Source: Cellulomonas gilvus ATCC 13127
Lineage (GTDB): Bacteria > Actinomycetota > Actinomycetes > Actinomycetales > Cellulomonadaceae
Length of the DNA stretch: 64,000 nucleotides
NCBI RefSeq assembly: GCF_000218545.1
Contig: NC_015671.1
Location: forward strand, 1,922,001 to 1,986,000
Direction of reading: 5' to 3'
Of this stretch, positions 36,927 through 45,724 are shown in pieces; the first letter of the stretch is position 1, and each line of letters opens with the position of its first letter. The translations under genes were made by a program, and so were the position numbers. A model generated the notes under the pieces. The model was not told where the DNA came from. It made no database searches and saw only the letters and a program-made list of their open reading frames with translations.

Positions 36927-36944
36927 CCGCAGACGTGAGCCAGG

Positions 36945-38168
36945 TCACTCGATGAGCGCGAAGATGCCGAAGATCGGCATGTACATGGCGATGACCATCG
37001 ACCCGATGATCGCGCCGATGACGACGATCATGATCGGCTCGATCAGGCTGGTGAGCTGTTCGGTGGTCGACTCGACCTCGTCGTCGTAGAAGTCGGCGAC
37101 CTTGCCCAGCATGGTGTCGAGCGCACCCGTGTCCTCACCGACCGCCATCATCTGCACCACCATGGGCGGGAAGACCGGGTGGTGGGACAGCGGGCCCGCA
37201 AGCGACTCGCCGCGCCGCACCGACTCCTGGACGTCCTTGCTCGCGCGTTCGATGACGATGTTGCCGCTGGTCTCCCCCACGACGTCCAGCGCCTGCAGCA
37301 GCGGGACGCCCGAGTGCAGCATGGTGCCGAAGTTGCGGGTGAACCGTGCGACCGCGATCTTGCGGAACAGGTTGCCGAACACCGGCATCTTGAGCTTGAT
37401 CGGGTCGAGGCGCTCGCGCACCCCGCGATCGTTCTTGTGCCGCGCCCACCAGACCGAGAAGATCACCAGCCCGACGACCAACGGGAGGATCAGGATCTTC
37501 ATCGCCTGGGACATCTGCATGAGGATCTTGGTCGGCAGCGGCAGCTCGCCGCCCAGCGTCGTGAACATCCCCGCGAAGACCGGGACGATGAACAGCAGCA
37601 TGCCGATCGTCGCCAGGATCGCCACGACGAAGACCACGACCGGGTAGGTCATCGCGGACTTGATCTTGTTCCGCAGCTTGACCTCGGCCTCGAAGTTGTC
37701 CGCGACGGACACCAGCGCCTTGTCCAGGAAGCCGCCGACCTCGCCGGCCTTGACCATGTTGATCATCAGCGGCGGGAAGATGTGCTCGTGCTTCTGCAGC
37801 GCGACGGACAGGGCCGTGCCGACCTCGACGTCGTTGCGCACCTGGCCGATGATCTTGGCGAGCACCTTGCTCTCGGTCTGCTCTGCCAGGATCGACAGGG
37901 CACGCAGCAGCGACAGGCCCGAGTCGATCATCGTGGCCATCTGGCGGGACATGACCGCGAGGTCCTTGAGCGAGACGCGGTCACCGCCGATGTTGATCTC
38001 GCGGTTCAGGCCGGTGGCGCTGACCTCGCTGATCGACACCGCGGCGAGGCCCATGTCCCGCAGCCGGTTCGCGACGGCCGCCTGGTTGGGAGCCTCGACG
38101 CGGCCCTTGACGAGCTTTCCGGACTTGTCCCGGACCGCGTACTCGAACGTCTTCGCCTCGGCGGACAT
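36945..38168 (-). CDS. pilC: type IV pilus platform protein PilC
   Basis: Polytopic membrane protein that carries out rotation of the assembly base. 407 residues from the ATG at 38168. Two GspF repeats, each with the typical start (MSRQMATMIDSGLSLLRAL and RFTRNFGTMLHSGVPLLQAL) and membrane helices (AMTYPVVVFVVAILATIGML, and the C-terminal MIVVIGAIIGSMVIAM). The N-terminus FEYAVRDKSGKLVKG is family-typical. Its ATG shares one base with the pilT stop (TGATG), so it is coupled to pilT. Confidence 0.96.
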   Translation of the reverse strand: MSAEAKTFEYAVRDKSGKLVKGRVEAPNQAAVANRLRDMGLAAVSISEVSATGLNREINIGGDRVSLKDLAVMSRQMATMIDSGLSLLRALSILAEQTESKVLAKIIGQVRNDVEVGTALSVALQKHEHIFPPLMINMVKAGEVGGFLDKALVSVADNFEAEVKLRNKIKSAMTYPVVVFVVAILATIGMLLFIVPVFAGMFTTLGGELPLPTKILMQMSQAMKILILPLVVGLVIFSVWWARHKNDRGVRERLDPIKLKMPVFGNLFRKIAVARFTRNFGTMLHSGVPLLQALDVVGETSGNIVIERASKDVQESVRRGESLAGPLSHHPVFPPMVVQMMAVGEDTGALDTMLGKVADFYDDEVESTTEQLTSLIEPIMIVVIGAIIGSMVIAMYMPIFGIFALIE

Positions 38169-39925
38169 CACTTCACCTGCCCGGTGGTCATCGGCGCGCC
38201 CGTCATGATCGGGTCGGCCAGGTTGGTCGCGCCCTGCGTGGCGCCCGAGAACCGGCCGGTGAGCCGGTTGTAGTCCTCGGCGTGGTGGCACTTCTCGAGC
38301 CCGACCTCGTAGGAGATCTTGCCCTGCTTGACCAGCTCCGCCAGGTGCTGGTCCATCGTGTGCATGCCCTGCTTGGCGCCGGCCTGCATCGCGGAGTAGA
38401 TCTGGTGCGTCTTGCCCTCACGGATGAGGTTACGGATCGCGGGCGTGGCCACCAGCACCTCGGTCGCGACGGCACGTCCCGGTGAGTCGGCCCGCTTGCA
38501 CAGCGTCTGGCACACGACGCCCTGGATCGCGCCCGCGAGCTGCGTGCGCACCTGGTCCTGCTGGTGGGACGGGAAGACATCGATCACGCGGTCGATCGTC
38601 TGGGCCGCGTCCTGGGTGTGCAGCGTCGCGAACACGAGGTGGCCGGTCTCGGCGGCCGTGAGGGCCACCGAGATGGTCTCGAGGTCGCGCATCTCGCCGA
38701 CCAGGATGATGTCCGGGTCCTGACGCAGCACGTGCTTGAGCGCGTTCGCGAAGGACAGCGTGTCGGCGCCCACCTCACGCTGGTTCACCAGCGACTTCTT
38801 GTGGCGGTGGAGGAACTCGATCGGGTCCTCGACCGTCATGATGTGGTCCTCGCGGGTCCGGTTCGCCAGGTCGACGATCGCCGCGAGCGTCGTCGACTTG
38901 CCCGAGCCCGTGGGCCCCGTGACCAGGACCAGACCACGCGGCAGGCCGGAGAAGTTCGCGACGACGGCGGGGACGCCGAGGTCCTCCAGCGGCTTGATCT
39001 CGTACGGGATCACCCGGAAGGCCGCGCCGATCGACTCGCGCTGCTGGTACAGGTTCACGCGGAAGCGTGCGAGGCCCCGGACCGCGTGCGAGAAGTCGAG
39101 CTCGAGGTTCGCCTCGTAGGTCTCGCGCTGCTTCTGGGTGAGGATCGAGTAGAGCGTCCTGCGCAGCGGCTCGGGGCTCATGGTGCCGAAGCCCTCGAGC
39201 GGCTTGAGCGCACCGGAGATCCGCACCATCGGCGGAGCGCCGGTGGTCAGGTGGACGTCCGACGCCCCCATCTCGACCATGCGGGCGAGCACCTCGTCGA
39301 TCGCGACGTCGCCGTCGTGCGACTCCTGGGCGAGCCCGATACGGCCGCCACCACGCTCGCGACGCGGCTGCTGCTGAGCGGGTGCCGCGGGCGTCGTGGG
39401 TGCGGCGGGCGCGGGCTGCTGCGGTGCCGGCAGGAACGTCCCCGCCGGACCGCCGGGGACCGGAGCTGCGGGCACATGAGCCGTGGACTGCGAGGGCACC
39501 GGCGTGAAGACGGTCGTCGCCGTCGCGGTCGCCGGCGTGAAGGTCGCGCCCGGCGGGGCGGGCGCCACGGGCGTGCCCCCGGGCGAGAACGTCGCGCCCG
39601 CCGCCGGGGTGAAGGTCGGGTGCGCCGCGCTCCCGGCGCTCGGCACCTGGCCGGGGAACTGCTCGCGGGCCGCCGCGACCGAGACCGCGGGTGCGGGCGC
39701 GTACCCGCCGGGCGGTGTCACGGGGGCGTGCTGCGGTGCAGGCGGATACGTCGATGCCGGGGCGACGGCCGGTGCGGTGTGCTGCTCGGGCGTCGGCGCC
39801 CCCACCGACTGGGACGGGATGGGCGAGAACATCGGCTGCCCGGGCGCGCCGGCCTGCGGGCCCGCGGGCCGGTAGGGCGGCAACGGGCGCGTGGGCTCGC
39901 CCGACGGCTGGTAGTGCTCGCTCAC
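38168..39925 (-). CDS. pilT: pilus retraction ATPase PilT with long Pro/Ala-rich N-terminal extension
   Basis: 585 residues, whereas PilT is usually about 345-370. Residues 1-205 are a low-complexity Pro/Ala/Thr/Gln-rich tail, probably disordered. The PilT core starts near 208 (DEVLARMVEMGASDVHLTTG), with Walker A GPTGSGKST at about 337-345, TVEDPIEF, GEMRDLETI, the His box TGHLVFATLHT and AIRNLIREGKTHQI, the signature that marks PilT rather than PilB. GTG start with GGAAGGGGA upstream. First gene of a pilT-pilC pair, 65 bases downstream of a sigma-28-like promoter. Retraction implies twitching or DNA uptake. Confidence 0.95.
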   Translation of the reverse strand: MSEHYQPSGEPTRPLPPYRPAGPQAGAPGQPMFSPIPSQSVGAPTPEQHTAPAVAPASTYPPAPQHAPVTPPGGYAPAPAVSVAAAREQFPGQVPSAGSAAHPTFTPAAGATFSPGGTPVAPAPPGATFTPATATATTVFTPVPSQSTAHVPAAPVPGGPAGTFLPAPQQPAPAAPTTPAAPAQQQPRRERGGGRIGLAQESHDGDVAIDEVLARMVEMGASDVHLTTGAPPMVRISGALKPLEGFGTMSPEPLRRTLYSILTQKQRETYEANLELDFSHAVRGLARFRVNLYQQRESIGAAFRVIPYEIKPLEDLGVPAVVANFSGLPRGLVLVTGPTGSGKSTTLAAIVDLANRTREDHIMTVEDPIEFLHRHKKSLVNQREVGADTLSFANALKHVLRQDPDIILVGEMRDLETISVALTAAETGHLVFATLHTQDAAQTIDRVIDVFPSHQQDQVRTQLAGAIQGVVCQTLCKRADSPGRAVATEVLVATPAIRNLIREGKTHQIYSAMQAGAKQGMHTMDQHLAELVKQGKISYEVGLEKCHHAEDYNRLTGRFSGATQGATNLADPIMTGAPMTTGQVK

Positions 39926-39968
39926 GTCGTTCCCCTTCCGGGTGTCGCGCAGCGCGCGACGGTATGTC

Positions 39969-39980
39969 GGCCACGTGGCC
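39969..39980. promoter_or_regulatory. 12-base palindrome near the pilT transcription start
   Basis: GGCCACGTGGCC, perfect, 10 bases downstream of the -10 element of the pilT promoter. It may be an operator or an accident of GC-rich sequence; the pilB promoter also has a palindrome downstream. Confidence 0.35.
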
Positions 39981-39989
39981 CTGGTCGTG

Positions 39990-40017
39990 TCATCGGCGGT
40001 CGGGATGCCCGACTTGA
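39990..40017 (-). promoter_or_regulatory. sigma-28 (FliA/WhiG-type) promoter of pilT-pilC
   Basis: On the minus strand: TCAAG (40017-40013), 15 bases, GCCGATGA (39997-39990), 65 bases upstream of the pilT start. Best match in the window to the FliA/SigD/WhiG pattern (GCCGATAA-like -10). Confidence 0.8.
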
Positions 40018-40068
40018 GTGGACCGCACCGCGGAGTTCACGGCCGCCGGGATCCCCTCGCGCTCGCCC

Positions 40069-41742
40069 TCACGCGACGACGCGCAGGATCTCCTCGATCG
40101 ACGTCTGGCCCAGCGCGACCTTGTACCAGCCGTCGTTGCGGAGCGTCGTCATGCCCTGCTTGACCGCGGTGGCCGCGATGTCGGCGGCGGACGAGTGCGC
40201 CACCGCGTGCCGCTCGATCTCCTCGGTGACACGCATGACCTCGTGCAGCGCGAGACGGCCCTTGTAGCCCGTCTTCGAGCACGAGGTGCACCCGCCGGGA
40301 CGGAACAGCTCGGGCAGCGGTTCGCCCGGGACCCACGGGAATCGGGCGGCCTCCATCTCCTCCGGGGAGGGCTGGTAGGCGACCTTGCACTTCGGGCACA
40401 GGCGGCGCGCGAGTCGCTGCGCGACCACGCAGTCGAGCGCGGACCCGACGAGGAAGGGCTCGATGCCCATCTCCGTCAGGCGCGTGACCGCCGAGGGTGC
40501 GTCGTTGGTGTGCAGCGTCGAGAGCACCAGGTGGCCGGTGAGCGCCGCCTCGATCGCGATCTGCGCGGTCTCGTGGTCACGGATCTCACCGAGGAGCACG
40601 ACGTCCGGGTCGGACCGCAGGATCGAGCGCAGCGCGGCCGCGAACGTGAGCCCCGCCTTCGGGTTGACCTGCACCTGGTTGATGCCCGCGAGCCGGTACT
40701 CGACGGGGTCCTCGACCGTGATGACGTTGATGTCGGGCTTGGAGACCGCGTTGAGCGTCGCGTACAGCGTGGTCGACTTGCCCGAACCGGTCGGGCCGGT
40801 GACCAGGATCATGCCGTACGGCTTGGTGTACGACTCCTGGTACGACTCGAAGTTGTGGTCGAGGAAGGACAGGTCCCGCAGGTCGAGGCTGGCCGTGGAG
40901 TTGTCGAGGATTCGCATGACGATCTTCTCGCCCCAGACCGTGGGCAGCGTCGCGACGCGGAGGTCGATCTTGCGGCCGTTGTGCACCACGGACATGCGGC
41001 CGTCCTGCGGCTTGCGCTTCTCCGCGATGTCGATGTCGCTCATGATCTTCACGCGCGAGATCACGCCGCCCGTGATGTTCTTGGGTGAGCGCTGCGTCTC
41101 GTGGAGCACGCCGTCGATGCGGTAACGGACCCGCAGGTCGTGCTCGGTCGGCTCGATGTGGATGTCCGAGGCGCGGTCGGTGATCGCCTGCGTGACGAGC
41201 AGGTTGACGTACCGGACGATGGGCGCGTCGTCGTCGACGAAGTCGCCCATCTTCGACAGGTCGGCCTCAGGCTCGGCCTGCGCCTCCTCGAACGCGGACG
41301 AGAGGTTCTCCATCTCGCCGTCGGCGCGAACGAACCGGTCGATCGCTCGCACCACGTTGTCGTACGTGGAGATCACCGGGGTCACCGGCATGCCGGAGAC
41401 GGTGCGCACGTCGTCGACCGCCATGACGTTGCCGGGATCGGCGGTCGCGAGGATGAGGACGCCGTTCTGGACCGCGATCGGCAGGACGGTGTACCGGCGG
41501 CAGAGCGCACCCGGCACCATCGCGACGGCTGCGCGGTCCACCGGGTGCTCGTCGAGGTCGATGAACTGCATGCCGACCTGCGAGGCGAGCGCGGCGACGA
41601 GCTGGTTCTCGGTCAGCATGCCGAGCTCGACGAGCGTGCGACCGAGCGACGTGCCCGAGGCCAGCTGCTCGTCGAGCGCGGCCAGGAGCTGCCCCTCGGT
41701 GACCAGACCTTCCTCGAGCAGGATCTCGCCCAGCTGCTTCAC
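40069..41742 (-). CDS. pilB: pilus extension ATPase PilB
   Basis: 557 residues from the GTG at 41742 with GGGAGG upstream. N-terminal MshEN-type domain (QLGEILLEEGLVTEGQLLAAL, TLVELGMLTENQLVAALASQ), the type that binds c-di-GMP in some PilB proteins; then the ATPase with SDIHIEPTEHDLRVRYRIDG, Walker A GPTGSGKSTTLYATL, TVEDPVEYRLAG, LLGEIRDHETA, and the zinc tetracysteine CPKC...CTSC. Powers pilus extension. It ends 50 bases before the pilT promoter, so is probably its own transcript. Confidence 0.96.
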   Translation of the reverse strand: MKQLGEILLEEGLVTEGQLLAALDEQLASGTSLGRTLVELGMLTENQLVAALASQVGMQFIDLDEHPVDRAAVAMVPGALCRRYTVLPIAVQNGVLILATADPGNVMAVDDVRTVSGMPVTPVISTYDNVVRAIDRFVRADGEMENLSSAFEEAQAEPEADLSKMGDFVDDDAPIVRYVNLLVTQAITDRASDIHIEPTEHDLRVRYRIDGVLHETQRSPKNITGGVISRVKIMSDIDIAEKRKPQDGRMSVVHNGRKIDLRVATLPTVWGEKIVMRILDNSTASLDLRDLSFLDHNFESYQESYTKPYGMILVTGPTGSGKSTTLYATLNAVSKPDINVITVEDPVEYRLAGINQVQVNPKAGLTFAAALRSILRSDPDVVLLGEIRDHETAQIAIEAALTGHLVLSTLHTNDAPSAVTRLTEMGIEPFLVGSALDCVVAQRLARRLCPKCKVAYQPSPEEMEAARFPWVPGEPLPELFRPGGCTSCSKTGYKGRLALHEVMRVTEEIERHAVAHSSAADIAATAVKQGMTTLRNDGWYKVALGQTSIEEILRVVA

Positions 41743-41760
41743 GGCACCTCCCAGTGGTAC

Positions 41761-41774
41761 GGGTGTCGACACCC
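41761..41774. promoter_or_regulatory. 14-base palindrome in the pilB leader
   Basis: GGGTGTCGACACCC, perfect, 21 bases downstream of the -10 element of the pilB promoter. A candidate operator; sequence unlike the one at the pilT promoter. Confidence 0.4.
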
Positions 41775-41795
41775 GCGCGGGAGTCGTCTTCGGAC

Positions 41796-41823
41796 GTATC
41801 GGCAGCGCCGGGCCCCGCCCTGA
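41796..41823 (-). promoter_or_regulatory. sigma-28 (FliA/WhiG-type) promoter of pilB
   Basis: On the minus strand: TCAGG (41823-41819), 15 bases, GCCGATAC (41803-41796), 54 bases upstream of the pilB start. One mismatch in the -35 element; the -10 is near-perfect. Confidence 0.7.
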
Positions 41824-41955
41824 GGCGGAACGGCTCACGACCTGGGGTGAGGAGCGGCACGTCCCGCGGAGGTCGTGTGCGTGCGCGGGATTCACCCGTG
41901 GCAGCGCGCCGCGCGCGACGTACGCTCCCGGCAGCCCTCTCCCTCTGTCCCCTTT

Positions 41956-42657
41956 GTGGAGCCCGTCATCGACACGTCCCCCGCGCCGGCCGCGCCCCGG
42001 CCCGTCGTGCTCGTGCACGGCACGCGCACGTCGCACGCGATCTGGCGCGACCAGGTCGCGGAGCTCGCCCGACGCGGCCACCCGACGCACGCGGTCGACC
42101 TGCCGGGGCACGGCGCACGGTCCGACGAGCGCTTCACGCTGGACGGCGCGCTGGCCACGATCGACGCCGCGGTCGCGGCGTGCGCCGGCCCCCCGCTGCT
42201 GGTGGGGCTGTCGCTCGGCGGGTACGCGAGCCTGGCCTACGCGGGGCGCCACGAGGGCCGGGTCGCGGGTCTGCTGCTGGCGGGCTGCTCGACGCAGACC
42301 CGTGGCCCGCTGCTACGTGCCTACCGCCGCGCCTCGGTGTGGGTGACGTCGGTGCTGCCTCTCGGCCGGGGCACGTGGCACGTGGTGGCCGACATGCTCG
42401 ACGCGGTGGCCGCCTGCTCACCGGTCGCGGACCTGCGGCGCGTCCGCGTCCCCGTGTGGCTCGTCAACGGGCGGCGCGACCCGCTGCGGCTCGAGGAACG
42501 GCGCTTCCTGCGCGCGCACCGGGGCGCGCGGCTCACCGTGGTGCCGCGTGCCGGTCACGACGTCAACGCGCACGCACCGGCCGCGTTCAACGCCGTCATG
42601 CTCGCGGCGCTGGCCGAGCTCTCCCCCGCCCCGGTCCGCGCCCCTGCACCCGCCTGA
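41956..42657 (+). CDS. alpha/beta-fold hydrolase
   Basis: 233 residues from a GTG at 41956; the start is uncertain since no ribosome binding site is visible and the frame is open 27 codons further. Fold signature: VVLVHGTRTSHAIWRDQ (oxyanion HG), VDLPGHGARSD, nucleophile elbow VGLSLGGYASL (Ser), catalytic Asp in NGRRDPL and His in RAGHDVNA. Esterase or lipase-like; the substrate cannot be told. Divergent from pilB and convergent with pyk. Confidence 0.88.
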   Translation: MEPVIDTSPAPAAPRPVVLVHGTRTSHAIWRDQVAELARRGHPTHAVDLPGHGARSDERFTLDGALATIDAAVAACAGPPLLVGLSLGGYASLAYAGRHEGRVAGLLLAGCSTQTRGPLLRAYRRASVWVTSVLPLGRGTWHVVADMLDAVAACSPVADLRRVRVPVWLVNGRRDPLRLEERRFLRAHRGARLTVVPRAGHDVNAHAPAAFNAVMLAALAELSPAPVRAPAPA

Positions 42658-42672
42658 CCGAGCCGGGCATGA

Positions 42673-42720
42673 CGAAGGCCCGTGGGCCGGTCCCTGCTCG
42701 GACCGGCCCACGGGCCTTCG
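42673..42720. terminator. long bidirectional terminator between the hydrolase and pyk
   Basis: Perfect 21-bp inverted repeat (42673-42693 and 42700-42720), CTGCTC loop, between convergent stops. The longest perfect hairpin in the window. Confidence 0.9.
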
Positions 42721-42731
42721 GGTGCGTGACG

Positions 42732-44159
42732 TCAGGCGATGCGCTCGGACTCGTCGCCGATCTTGTGCACGACGATCGAGTTCGTCGAACCGACGACGCC
42801 GACGGGCGCACCCGAGACGACGACGACGTAGTCGCCCTGCTCCGCGAGGCCGTTCGCCTGGAGCGTCTTGTCGACCTGGTCCACCATCTCGTCGGTGCTG
42901 CCGACCTGCGGGACCTGGTAGGTCTGCACGCCCCAGCTGAGCGACATGACGTTGCGGACCGACTCGACGGGCGTGAACGCCAGCAGCGGGATCGGGGACC
43001 GCAGGCGCGACATGCGGCGGGCCGAGTCGCCCGACTGCGTGAACGTGACGAGGTACTTCACGCCGATGCGCTCACCGATCTCGGCCGCGGCACGCGTGAT
43101 GGCACCACCGCGCGTGTGCGGGGTCGAGCCGAGCGGGGCGATCCGCTCGCGGCCCAGCTGCTCGGTCGCCTCGATGATGCGCGCCATGGTGCGCACCGTC
43201 TCGATCGGGAAGTCACCCACGCTGGTCTCGCCCGAGAGCATGACCGCGTCGGCGCCGTCGAGCACCGCGTTGGCGCAGTCGGACGTCTCGGCGCGCGTCG
43301 GGCGCGGGTTCGTCGTCATGGACTCGAGGACCTGCGTCGCCACGATGACCGGCTTGGCGTTGCGACGGGCCAGCTCGACCGCGCGCTTCTGGACCAGCGG
43401 GACCTGCTCGAGCGGCAGCTCGACGCCCAGGTCGCCGCGCGCGACCATGATGCCGTCGAACGCGTTGACGATCTCGGCGAGGTTGTCGACCGCCTGCGGC
43501 TTCTCGACCTTGGCGATGACCGGGACGATCCGGCCCTCCTCCTCCATGATCTGGCGCACACGGTCGTAGTCCGCGGCCGACCGCACGAAGGACAGCGCGA
43601 TGAAGTCCGCGCCCTGGGCCAGGCCCCAGCGCAGGTCCGTCTCGTCCTTGTCGCTCATCGCGGGCACGGAGACCGCGACGCCGGGCAGGTTGAGGCCCTT
43701 GTTGTTCGAGACGGTGCCGGGCACCTCGACGCGCGTGTGGACGTCGTTGCCGACGACCTCGATCACGCGGACGAGGACCTTGCCGTCGTCGATGAGGATC
43801 GGGTCGCCGGGGCTCACGTCACCGGTGAGGCCCTTGAACGTCGTCGAGACGCGCTCCTTGGTGCCCTCGACGTCGTCGACCGTGATGGTGAAGGCGTCGC
43901 CGACCGCGAGGTCGTGCTTGCCCTCGATGAACCGGCCCAGGCGGATCTTCGGGCCCTGCAGGTCGACCAGGACGGCGACCGAGCGGCCCGACGCCTGGGC
44001 GGCGGCGCGGACGTTCTTGATGACCTTGGCGTGCTCCTCGGGCTCGCCGTGGCTCCGGTTGATGCGCGCGACGTCCATGCCGGCGTCGACCAACGCCTGG
44101 ATCATGTCGAGCGACTCCGTGGCCGGGCCGAGGGTGCAGACGATCTTTGCTCTACGCAT
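42732..44159 (-). CDS. pyk: pyruvate kinase
   Basis: Last step of glycolysis. 475 residues, normal. Motifs: RRAKIVCTLGPATES, VARINRSHGEPEEH (usual RxNxSHG), VDLQGPKIRLG, AKVEKPQAVDNL with the catalytic Lys, IMVARGDLGVELP, TRAETSDCANAVLDGADAVM and LSGETSVGDFP. The C-terminal domain is short and ordinary. Probably monocistronic, ending at the 42673-42720 hairpin. A trp/glt-pyk-lgt neighbourhood is common in actinobacteria. Confidence 0.97.
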   Translation of the reverse strand: MRRAKIVCTLGPATESLDMIQALVDAGMDVARINRSHGEPEEHAKVIKNVRAAAQASGRSVAVLVDLQGPKIRLGRFIEGKHDLAVGDAFTITVDDVEGTKERVSTTFKGLTGDVSPGDPILIDDGKVLVRVIEVVGNDVHTRVEVPGTVSNNKGLNLPGVAVSVPAMSDKDETDLRWGLAQGADFIALSFVRSAADYDRVRQIMEEEGRIVPVIAKVEKPQAVDNLAEIVNAFDGIMVARGDLGVELPLEQVPLVQKRAVELARRNAKPVIVATQVLESMTTNPRPTRAETSDCANAVLDGADAVMLSGETSVGDFPIETVRTMARIIEATEQLGRERIAPLGSTPHTRGGAITRAAAEIGERIGVKYLVTFTQSGDSARRMSRLRSPIPLLAFTPVESVRNVMSLSWGVQTYQVPQVGSTDEMVDQVDKTLQANGLAEQGDYVVVVSGAPVGVVGSTNSIVVHKIGDESERIA

Positions 44160-44242
44160 GAAGGCGAGCCTATGCCTTTCGGGGGAAGGTGGTTCGGTCC
44201 GAACGTCCCGTCGGACCGCCTGGGCCCGCCGGTAGGGGGGAA

Positions 44243-45724
44243 TCAGGGGCGCAGCGCCGTGGTGCTGGCGGTCACGGGGCGGGGCAGCTCGGTCGCGCCC
44301 GACAGGTACGTGTCGACCGCCGCGGCGGCCGCTCGGCCCTCGGCGATCGCCCAGACCACGAGCGACTGCCCGCGGCCGGCGTCACCCGCGACGAACACGC
44401 CCGGGACGGTCGTCGCGAAGTCCTCGGTGCGGGCGACCGCGCCACGTGCCGTGAGCTCGACACCCAGCTGCGCGGTGAGTGCCTCGGTCTCGGGTCCCGT
44501 GAAGCCCATGGCGACCAGGACGAGGTCCGCGGGGATCTCGCGCTCGGTCCCGGGGGTGGGGACGCGGCGCCCGTCCGGCAGGTACTCCGTGGTCGCGAGC
44601 CGCAGACCCGCGACCCGCTCGCCCGCGGCGTCCGGCACGAACGCGACCGTCGAGGCCAGGTACGCGCGCTCGCCGCCCTCCTCGTGCGAGGACGAGACCT
44701 CGAACACGATCGGGTCGGTGGGCCAGGGCTGCGTGGCCGGGCGCTCGGTCGGCGGCTTCTTGCCGATCGCGAGCGTCGTGACCGACGCGGCACCCTGGCG
44801 CAGCGCGGTGCCCAGGCAGTCCGACCCGGTGTCACCGCCGCCGATGATGACGACGTGCTTGCCGTGCGCGCTGATCGGGGTCAGGCCCAGCGCGACCGGG
44901 TCCTTGCCCGCCGCGACCGCGTTGGCCGGGTGCAGGTAGTCCATGGCCGGGTGCACGCCCGCGAGCTCGTGGCCCGGGACACGCAGCTCACGCGGCACGG
45001 TCGCACCCGTGGCCACGACGATCGCGTCGTACCGCGACTGCAGCTGCTGCCACGTGAGCTCGCGCCCGATCTCGACACCCGCCCGGAACCGCGTGCCCTC
45101 GGCCGTCATCTGCGCGATGCGTCGGTCGATGTGGTGCTTCTCGAGCTTGAAGTCCGGCACGCCGTACCGCAGCAGGCCGCCGATCTCGTCGTCCCGCTCG
45201 TACACGGCCACCGTGTGGCCCGCACGCGTCAGCTGCTGGGCCGCGGCCAGACCCGCGGGGCCCGAACCGACGACGGCCACGGTGTGCCCCGTGAGCCGCT
45301 GCGGCACCTGCGGCGTGACCAGGCCGCGGTCGAAGGCCTCGTCGATGATCGAGACCTCGATGTTCTTGATCGTCACGGGCGGCTGGTTGATGCCGAGCAC
45401 GCACGACGACTCGCACGGCGCGGGACAGATCCGCCCGGTGAACTCGGGGAAGTTGTTGGTCGCGTGCAGGCGCTCGATCGCGTCGGCCCACTGACCACGC
45501 CACACCAGGTCGTTCCACTCGGGGATGAGGTTCCCCAGCGGGCAGCCGTTGTGGCAGAACGGGACGCCGCAGTCCATGCAGCGGCCCGCCTGCTCCGTGA
45601 GGAACGGCTGGCCCTCCTGCAGGTGCGCGTGCACGTCCTTCCAGTCGCGGATGCGCACCTCGACCGGGCGGTTCGGCGGGAGCTCGCGCTCCCGCACCTT
45701 CAGGAAGCCACGGTGGTCAGCCAC
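44243..45724 (-). CDS. gltD: glutamate synthase small subunit (NADPH, beta)
   Basis: 493 residues from the GTG at 45724, which has GGAGGTGG upstream and lies inside the gltB end (8-base overlap). Feeds electrons from NADPH through FAD to GltB. Two cysteine clusters for 4Fe-4[18 protein letters not shown] and [12 protein letters not shown] site [22 protein letters not shown] site [19 protein letters not shown]-terminal [21 protein letters not shown]. The initial frame extends far upstream but those codons are not coding. Confidence 0.97.
   Translation of the reverse strand: MADHRGFLKVRERELPPNRPVEVRIRDWKDVHAHLQEGQPFLTEQAGRCMDCGVPFCHNGCPLGNLIPEWNDLVWRGQWADAIERLHATNNFPEFTGRICPAPCESSCVLGINQPPVTIKNIEVSIIDEAFDRGLVTPQVPQRLTGHTVAVVGSGPAGLAAAQQLTRAGHTVAVYERDDEIGGLLRYGVPDFKLEKHHIDRRIAQMTAEGTRFRAGVEIGRELTWQQLQSRYDAIVVATGATVPRELRVPGHELAGVHPAMDYLHPANAVAAGKDPVALGLTPISAHGKHVVIIGGGDTGSDCLGTALRQGAASVTTLAIGKKPPTERPATQPWPTDPIVFEVSSSHEEGGERAYLASTVAFVPDAAGERVAGLRLATTEYLPDGRRVPTPGTEREIPADLVLVAMGFTGPETEALTAQLGVELTARGAVARTEDFATTVPGVFVAGDAGRGQSLVVWAIAEGRAAAAAVDTYLSGATELPRPVTASTTALRP

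Noticed and set aside
36711..36944. Possible c-di-GMP riboswitch or tRNA in the pilA-pilC gap
   Set aside because: No GEMM core sequence or cloverleaf found; the gap is explained by the pilA promoter, a leader hairpin and the pilC terminator.
36934..36949. CRP-like inverted repeat CGTGAGCCAGGTCACT
   Set aside because: Overlaps the end of pilC with no gene start downstream in a useful place; imperfect.
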